Below are positions 60,864-64,000 of a DNA stretch of 64,000 bases, in pieces; position 1 is the first letter of the stretch; every line of letters starts with the position of its first letter. The position numbers and the translations under genes are program-made. The DNA is taken from NCBI GenBank assembly GCA_937891015.1, contig CALAPY010000008.1, positions 1 through 64,000 on the forward strand, written 5' to 3'. The notes under the pieces were generated by a model. The model did not search any database and had not been told where the DNA came from. It worked only from the letters and a program-made list of their open reading frames with translations. Source of the stretch: UBA2108 sp002713215. Lineage in GTDB: Bacteria > Bacteroidota > Bacteroidia > Flavobacteriales_G > Salibacteraceae.

Positions 60864-61546
60864 ATTTAGAGGAATTTTTAAACCAATTCTCGACCACATT
60901 TCAGGAAGACTCAATTTTAAGTTTAGGCATCGCACTGTTGGTAGGTATAATCTCAAGTGGTGTTTGTCCTTGCACGTTACCTGTCGGATTTGGATTTGCA
61001 GGTTATGTTGGGAGTAATGAAGTACGGGAATCAAAATCGGGTTCTTCCATTACCTTTTCATTTTTTTTTGGAATTATTCTCTGCCTCACAATTTTAGGAG
61101 CAATTGCAGGATATATAGGGACTTTTCTGACTGAAACATTCGGGAAGTATTGGGCTTTGGTAATGGGCATTGTATCACTCATTGCAGCAGGTATTGCTTT
61201 TTACGGACCTTATTTACGTGTGCGACAACTTGAGGCTCTTCGCAGACCAGGAATGGGTGGTTCTTTTGTTTATGGTTTCATTTTCAGTTTAGGAACATCC
61301 GCAGCCCCTTTACTACTATTATTATCTGTAGCAGCAGCCGAAGCAAGCATTTTATACGGATTAGTTTTAGCGTTTATGTTTGGCATCGGGAGAGGTTTGC
61401 CTTTTTTAGTTGTCGGACTTTTTGCGAGCACTGTTTCAAATCTTGCCAAATTGACTTGGTTACGAAAAAGCATCCAGATTATAAGCGGCTTGGCATTACT
61501 CTATTTAAGTTTTTATTTTTTCAGACTTTTTAGTTATTATTTTTAG
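60860..61546 (+). CDS. CcdA/DsbD-like membrane protein lacking the second redox Cys
   Basis: 228 residues, about six helices. Helix 1 has SGVCPCTLPVG, matching the PCxLP motif of the CcdA/DsbD superfamily. At the pseudo-symmetric site in helix 4, where redox members have a second Cys, the sequence is SLGTSAAPLL. So thiol transfer as in DsbD is unlikely, and metal transport with the HMA lipoprotein is a better guess. Last gene of the operon, followed by structured DNA and an attC-like site. Confidence 0.75.
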   Translation: MNLEEFLNQFSTTFQEDSILSLGIALLVGIISSGVCPCTLPVGFGFAGYVGSNEVRESKSGSSITFSFFFGIILCLTILGAIAGYIGTFLTETFGKYWALVMGIVSLIAAGIAFYGPYLRVRQLEALRRPGMGGSFVYGFIFSLGTSAAPLLLLLSVAAAEASILYGLVLAFMFGIGRGLPFLVVGLFASTVSNLAKLTWLRKSIQIISGLALLYLSFYFFRLFSYYF

Positions 61547-61558
61547 GTAAAAAAAGAT

Positions 61559-61648
61559 GGGCAGTATCATCCCTTCGCAGCCATACACATTGGCAGGTCG
61601 AACAAGTCAGACACAGAACCCAAAACCTGCCAAAGAGTATAACTGCCC
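61559..61648. repeat. Nested inverted repeat after the CcdA-like gene
   Basis: GGGCAGT (61559-61565) pairs with ACTGCCC (61642-61648), and inside them TTGGCAGGT (61590-61598) pairs with ACCTGCCAA (61625-61633), all perfect. GCCCTAAC follows at once and could be an R'' arm, so this may be a third attC family fused to the next site. Confidence 0.45.
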
Positions 61649-61669
61649 TAACGCACGAAAGAAAAGGCG

Positions 61670-61805
61670 GCATACGACAATGTGTATAATCAATAGCGGG
61701 TGAAGTGATAAATTCAAGGTCAGTACATTTAATTAACTTTGTTAAGGCCTGACAGGCGGAAAGCCTTGAAATCCGCTTCTGCTCATACACGAAACCGTTA
61801 GTAGC
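61670..61805 (+). repeat. attC-like site, type II
   Basis: R'' GCATACGAC (61670-61678), spacer AAT, L'' GTGTATAATCAATAGCGG (61682-61699); L' CCGCTTCTGCTCATACAC (61773-61790), spacer GAAACC, R' GTTAGTAGC (61797-61805). Inner arms pair in 14 of 18. The centre holds a small hairpin AAGGC..GCCTT (61744-61766). Confidence 0.7.
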
Positions 61806-61823
61806 AACCTAACCAAGAACGGA

Positions 61824-61892
61824 ATGAAACGATACGAACTTTTTATTATTAGCTTTTTTTTACTGGCTTTTTGCCTAAAAACTGTTGGTTGA
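61824..61892 (+). pseudogene. 22-codon signal-peptide remnant in a near-empty cassette
   Basis: ATG followed by KRYELFIISFFLLAFCLKTV, a lone signal-peptide-like sequence, then a stop. It sits 18 bases after R', where a cassette gene normally starts. The rest of the gene is missing, so this is probably a cassette that lost its cargo. Confidence 0.4.
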
Positions 61893-61929
61893 ACAGAACA
61901 CCGCGAAATGATAATTGAATAGGCACATT

Positions 61930-62084
61930 GGCTAACAGCAGCCAAATGAGGGCATAAAAGCAGTGCTTTTATGGGCCAGCCAGTGCGAAGAAAGGAGTTT
62001 GGCGTAAATTTGAAAGGAGAGGTAGCGAACCTGACTTTGAAATTAAAAATGAGATAAAACTGGCTATAACAACTGTTAGTTGGC
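61930..62084 (+). repeat. attC-like site, type I
   Basis: R'' GGCTAAC (61930-61936), L'' AGCCA (61940-61944); L' TGGCT (62061-62065), spacer, R' GTTAGTTGGC (62075-62084). Centre has a perfect hairpin CATAAAAGC/GCTTTTATG (61953-61973) and TAAATTTG (62005-62012). Confidence 0.6.
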
Positions 62085-62100
62085 GCATGCTACTTTCTGC

Positions 62101-62188
62101 TAAATTTGAAATGAAATACCTCGAACGAAGCAATTAAATAAACTCGAAGTTAAACCCTTTAGCAATTGTCTTAGCTAGGGTTAGCACC
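62101..62188 (+). repeat. attC-like element, degenerate, no gene before it
   Basis: Starts with TAAATTTGAAATGAAATAC and shares CGAAGCAA.TAAATAAAC with 8820-8933. Ends in R' GTTAGCACC (62180-62188). Its R'' may be GCTATAAC (62063-62070), inside the previous site, so the two sites overlap with no cargo between. Confidence 0.45.
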
Positions 62189-62211
62189 GATCAATTCAAA
62201 ATCAAGTAAAA

Positions 62212-62589
62212 ATGAAAGTTACAGTCGAAAAAAATGAAAAAGTTGCCAATATGGTATTTGCATCCATTTATCCACTATACCTGAATAGGTTGGAAAAGAA
62301 TGGTAGAACAAAAGAAGAACTCAACCAAGTTATAGAATGGTTCACTGGTTTTGATAAAGATGAATTGCAAGCACTTATTCAAGAGAAAGTAACTTTTAGA
62401 ACATTTTTTCAGAAAGCTAAAATACATCCTAACGCACACTTGATTAAAGGGGTCGTTTGCGGTTATCGAATTGAAGAAATAGAGGATGAATTTGAATTGT
62501 ATAAACAATGTAGACGTATGGAAAAGCTGATTGATGAATTGGCAAGAGGTCGTAAAATGGAGAAAATTTTGCGTAAAGAAAAAAAGTAG
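62212..62589 (+). CDS. DUF2200-family protein (cassette gene)
   Basis: 125 residues. The order VFASIYPLYLNRLEKNGRTKEEL, IEWFTGF, FFQKAKIHPN, LIKGVVCGYRIEEIED and MEKLIDELARGRKMEKILR is the DUF2200 pattern, small cytosolic alpha/beta proteins common in Bacteroidota and Firmicutes with no known function. Single-gene cassette, starting 24 bases after R'. Confidence 0.85.
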   Translation: MKVTVEKNEKVANMVFASIYPLYLNRLEKNGRTKEELNQVIEWFTGFDKDELQALIQEKVTFRTFFQKAKIHPNAHLIKGVVCGYRIEEIEDEFELYKQCRRMEKLIDELARGRKMEKILRKEKK

Positions 62590-62608
62590 AAACTACTGCA
62601 AATAATAC

Positions 62609-62650
62609 CTAAACTACATTAAAACCCAGTTTAGCCAAAACGTTGTGCAC
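62609..62650 (+). repeat. Possible short attC-like site
   Basis: CTAAACT (from about 62609) pairs with AGTTTAG around a 12-base loop, then CCAAAAC and R' GTTGTGCAC (62642-62650). An outer R'' partner is not clear. The next gene starts 8 bases later. Confidence 0.4.
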
Positions 62651-62657
62651 ATTAAAA

Positions 62658-63644
62658 ATGAAAAAACTACTAATATTATTAATCCCATTGTCCCATGCTA
62701 GTTGTAACAATCAGGGATCAACTGTAAAAGATACTTCTGTTCAGATAACCCAAGGTCGTCTTATTTACTCCATTTCGGGAGAAGGAACAACATCGGGTTG
62801 GGACCTGGAAGTTGTGTTTGATCAAAATAACGTAAGGATAAATGAGGAGTACGCCTTAACAGCAAAAAAAACCTACATATATGACAAGAAGCAAAATGAA
62901 ATACTGGGTTTAATAGATGACTTTAAACTAAATCGAAGATTCAAGGACTGTTACTTCATTTATTACACTTCGGAAGAATTAATAGATCTTGCTTTATCCA
63001 GTAATTACGGAGATACTTCAATCACAACCACCCAGGAATTCAAAGAAATTTTAGGTTACAATTGCCAAAAATCAATTATTAAACACGGAAATCAAGTAGA
63101 AGTTGAAGTATGGACAACTGATAAAATAAAGCCAGGGATATTATATCCATGGACACCTCTAACATTTGAAAATGTTGCATTAGAATATGAAATAAAGATC
63201 CTGGGAAAAGTGGATAGAAGGTATGTTATCAAATCGATATCGGATCAAAGCATTTCACAAAAAAACTTTGAACACCAAGTACCCGATGAATACAATTTAG
63301 TTGTTCCCGTTTCTGTATTCTCACTTGATTCAATGTGGGCAAAAGATTATGAAGAAAACCATTTCAAGTCATTTCAATATCCAACGTTCCAGGCTGGAAG
63401 AAATTCGGTTAAAAAATATATAAGGGATGCTTTAAAGGATATTTTGCCTGGTGAAAAACAAACGGATATCACATTAGAGTTTGTTGTTTCTAAAGAAGGT
63501 AAATTAATAGATATAGTTATTGATTACGGACGTGAAAGAAACTATACTGAATCAGTTAAGACAATGCTTGAAGAAATGCCAAAATGGGTCCCGGCAAAAG
63601 TTAAAGGAGAAGCTGTTAATTCGGAAGTAACAATATTTATATGA
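62658..63644 (+). CDS. Lipoprotein with GLPGLI-like and TonB-like domains (cassette gene)
   Basis: 328 residues from ATG 62658. Lipobox HASC (Cys about 15). The middle part (about 30-190; KTYIYDKKQNEILGL, EILGYNCQKSIIK, VEVWTTDKIKPGILYP) resembles the GLPGLI-family periplasmic proteins. The last ~80 residues (ITLEFVVSKEGKLIDIVID, MPKWVPAKVKGEAVNS) resemble the TonB C-terminal fold. Probably an envelope protein; function unknown. Single-gene cassette. Confidence 0.65.
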   Translation: MKKLLILLIPLSHASCNNQGSTVKDTSVQITQGRLIYSISGEGTTSGWDLEVVFDQNNVRINEEYALTAKKTYIYDKKQNEILGLIDDFKLNRRFKDCYFIYYTSEELIDLALSSNYGDTSITTTQEFKEILGYNCQKSIIKHGNQVEVEVWTTDKIKPGILYPWTPLTFENVALEYEIKILGKVDRRYVIKSISDQSISQKNFEHQVPDEYNLVVPVSVFSLDSMWAKDYEENHFKSFQYPTFQAGRNSVKKYIRDALKDILPGEKQTDITLEFVVSKEGKLIDIVIDYGRERNYTESVKTMLEEMPKWVPAKVKGEAVNSEVTIFI

Positions 63645-63658
63645 TGAAATAAACGTTG

Positions 63659-63787
63659 TACAACAATGTATATACAAAATAGGAGTAATAGTAGTAAATT
63701 CAGTTGTTGTAGCTCGCTTCAAAATCGTATCGGTATGACAAGTTTGAAGCCCGCAATCGCCTACTTAGCATATACTCAACATTAGGC
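63659..63787 (+). repeat. attC-like site, type II
   Basis: R'' TACAAC (63659-63664), spacer AAT, L'' GTATATACAAAATAGG (63668-63683); L' CCTACTTAGCATATAC (63760-63775), spacer TCAAC, R' ATTAGGC (63781-63787, one base off GTTRRRY). Inner arms pair in 12 of 16. The next start codon is 10 bases on. Confidence 0.65.
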
Positions 63788-63796
63788 ACAAGCTAC

Positions 63797-64000
63797 ATGA
63801 AAACCCTGCTCAGTCAGATATTCAGACGAAAAAAGAAAACTCCTTCCACAAAAGAGGAATATTAGAGATCTTGGGATATTACTGGACTGATAGACGACCT
63901 AAACGACGCGCTAAAAATCGTTTCAAAATACTCTGATGGCTACTCAGGTGAAATGCTCTCTGCAGAAGAATTTACCGATAAACTAAAGAACGAAATTGAT
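63797..64000 (+). pseudogene. Cassette gene with an in-frame stop, cut by the window end
   Basis: ATG 63797 opens 22 codons (KTLLSQIFRRKKKTPSTKEE) up to TAG 63863-63865. The same frame then continues to the window edge with a convincing acidic helix (ITGLIDDLNDALKIVSKYSD). Either a point mutation inactivated the gene or the real gene starts downstream. Family unknown. Confidence 0.45.

Noticed and set aside
52115..63787. CRISPR array
   Set aside because: Repeats are long imperfect palindromes 0.2-2 kb apart with genes between; there are no short regular spacers and no cas genes.
49425..63787. Transposon, conjugative element or prophage
   Set aside because: No transposase, relaxase, tra/virB, portal or capsid gene was seen; only one tyrosine recombinase is present.
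1..64000. tRNA or rRNA genes
   Set aside because: I looked for cloverleaf and conserved rRNA stretches by eye and saw none; short RNAs could still be missed.

Overview
The window looks like the chromosome of a Bacteroidota bacterium, most likely a Flavobacteriales-type marine or aquatic lineage. Evidence: AT-rich coding style, two proteins with type IX secretion (T9SS) C-terminal sorting domains, -7 promoter boxes of the TAnnTTTG type, TonB/OmpA-like periplasmic proteins, and many small secreted or lipoprotein genes of unknown function. No tRNA, rRNA, CRISPR array or transposase gene was seen.

Layout. 0-7 kb is housekeeping: nadA (cut by the window edge), nadB, a class II (B12-dependent) ribonucleotide reductase and a large uncharacterised conserved protein. 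7-10 kb is a small cluster of five orphan genes separated by elements that fold like integron attC sites. 10-19 kb holds secreted proteins, an SRPBCC + SDR pair, an AraC/GyrI regulator, and two genes broken by frameshifts. 19-29.4 kb is a nitrate-respiration support cluster: plsC, a Crp/Fnr regulator, moaA, a hemerythrin-domain protein, an outer-membrane porin, two NarK-type transporters, a tyrosine phenol-lyase-like enzyme and an unknown 154-residue protein. 29.8-35.7 kb is a four-gene unit: patatin-like phospholipase, a Cache + pentameric-ligand-gated-channel-like membrane protein, a small soluble protein and a DUF2235 hydrolase. 35.7-41.4 kb has a T9SS adhesin-like protein, two DNA-repair glycosylases and secreted proteins. 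41.5-49.4 kb is the nitrate reductase operon (dihaem cytochrome c, narG, narH, narJ, narI). 49.4 kb to the end is an accessory region: a tyrosine recombinase, a mercury-type metal operon, then a string of one- or two-gene units each followed by an attC-like imperfect palindrome.

How it works together. The nar operon and the 19-29 kb cluster appear to be one regulon. Perfect TGAT-N4-ATCA boxes (the half-site pattern of the FNR family) lie upstream of the nar operon, the hemerythrin-moaA-fnr operon, narK, the tyrosine phenol-lyase gene, the 154-residue gene and plsC. In several of these a TAnnTTTG-like -7 box begins about 30 bases from the box centre, which places the regulator near -41.5. The regulator encoded at 19960-20652 is the obvious candidate.

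The most notable structure is the cassette array. At least ten elements between 52.1 and 63.8 kb, and four more between 7.7 and 9.6 kb, show the integron attC plan: outer R''/R' arms (…AAC / GTT…), short spacers, inner L''/L' arms, and a gene starting a few bases after R'. Cassette cargo includes a HEPN + GIY-YIG pair, a HigBA toxin-antitoxin pair, an ArsR + cupin pair, a metal operon and several unknowns. The nearest recombinase lacks the extra segment typical of IntI integrases, so either it is a non-classical integron integrase or the true integrase lies elsewhere. All function calls rest on reading the sequence; no search was run.
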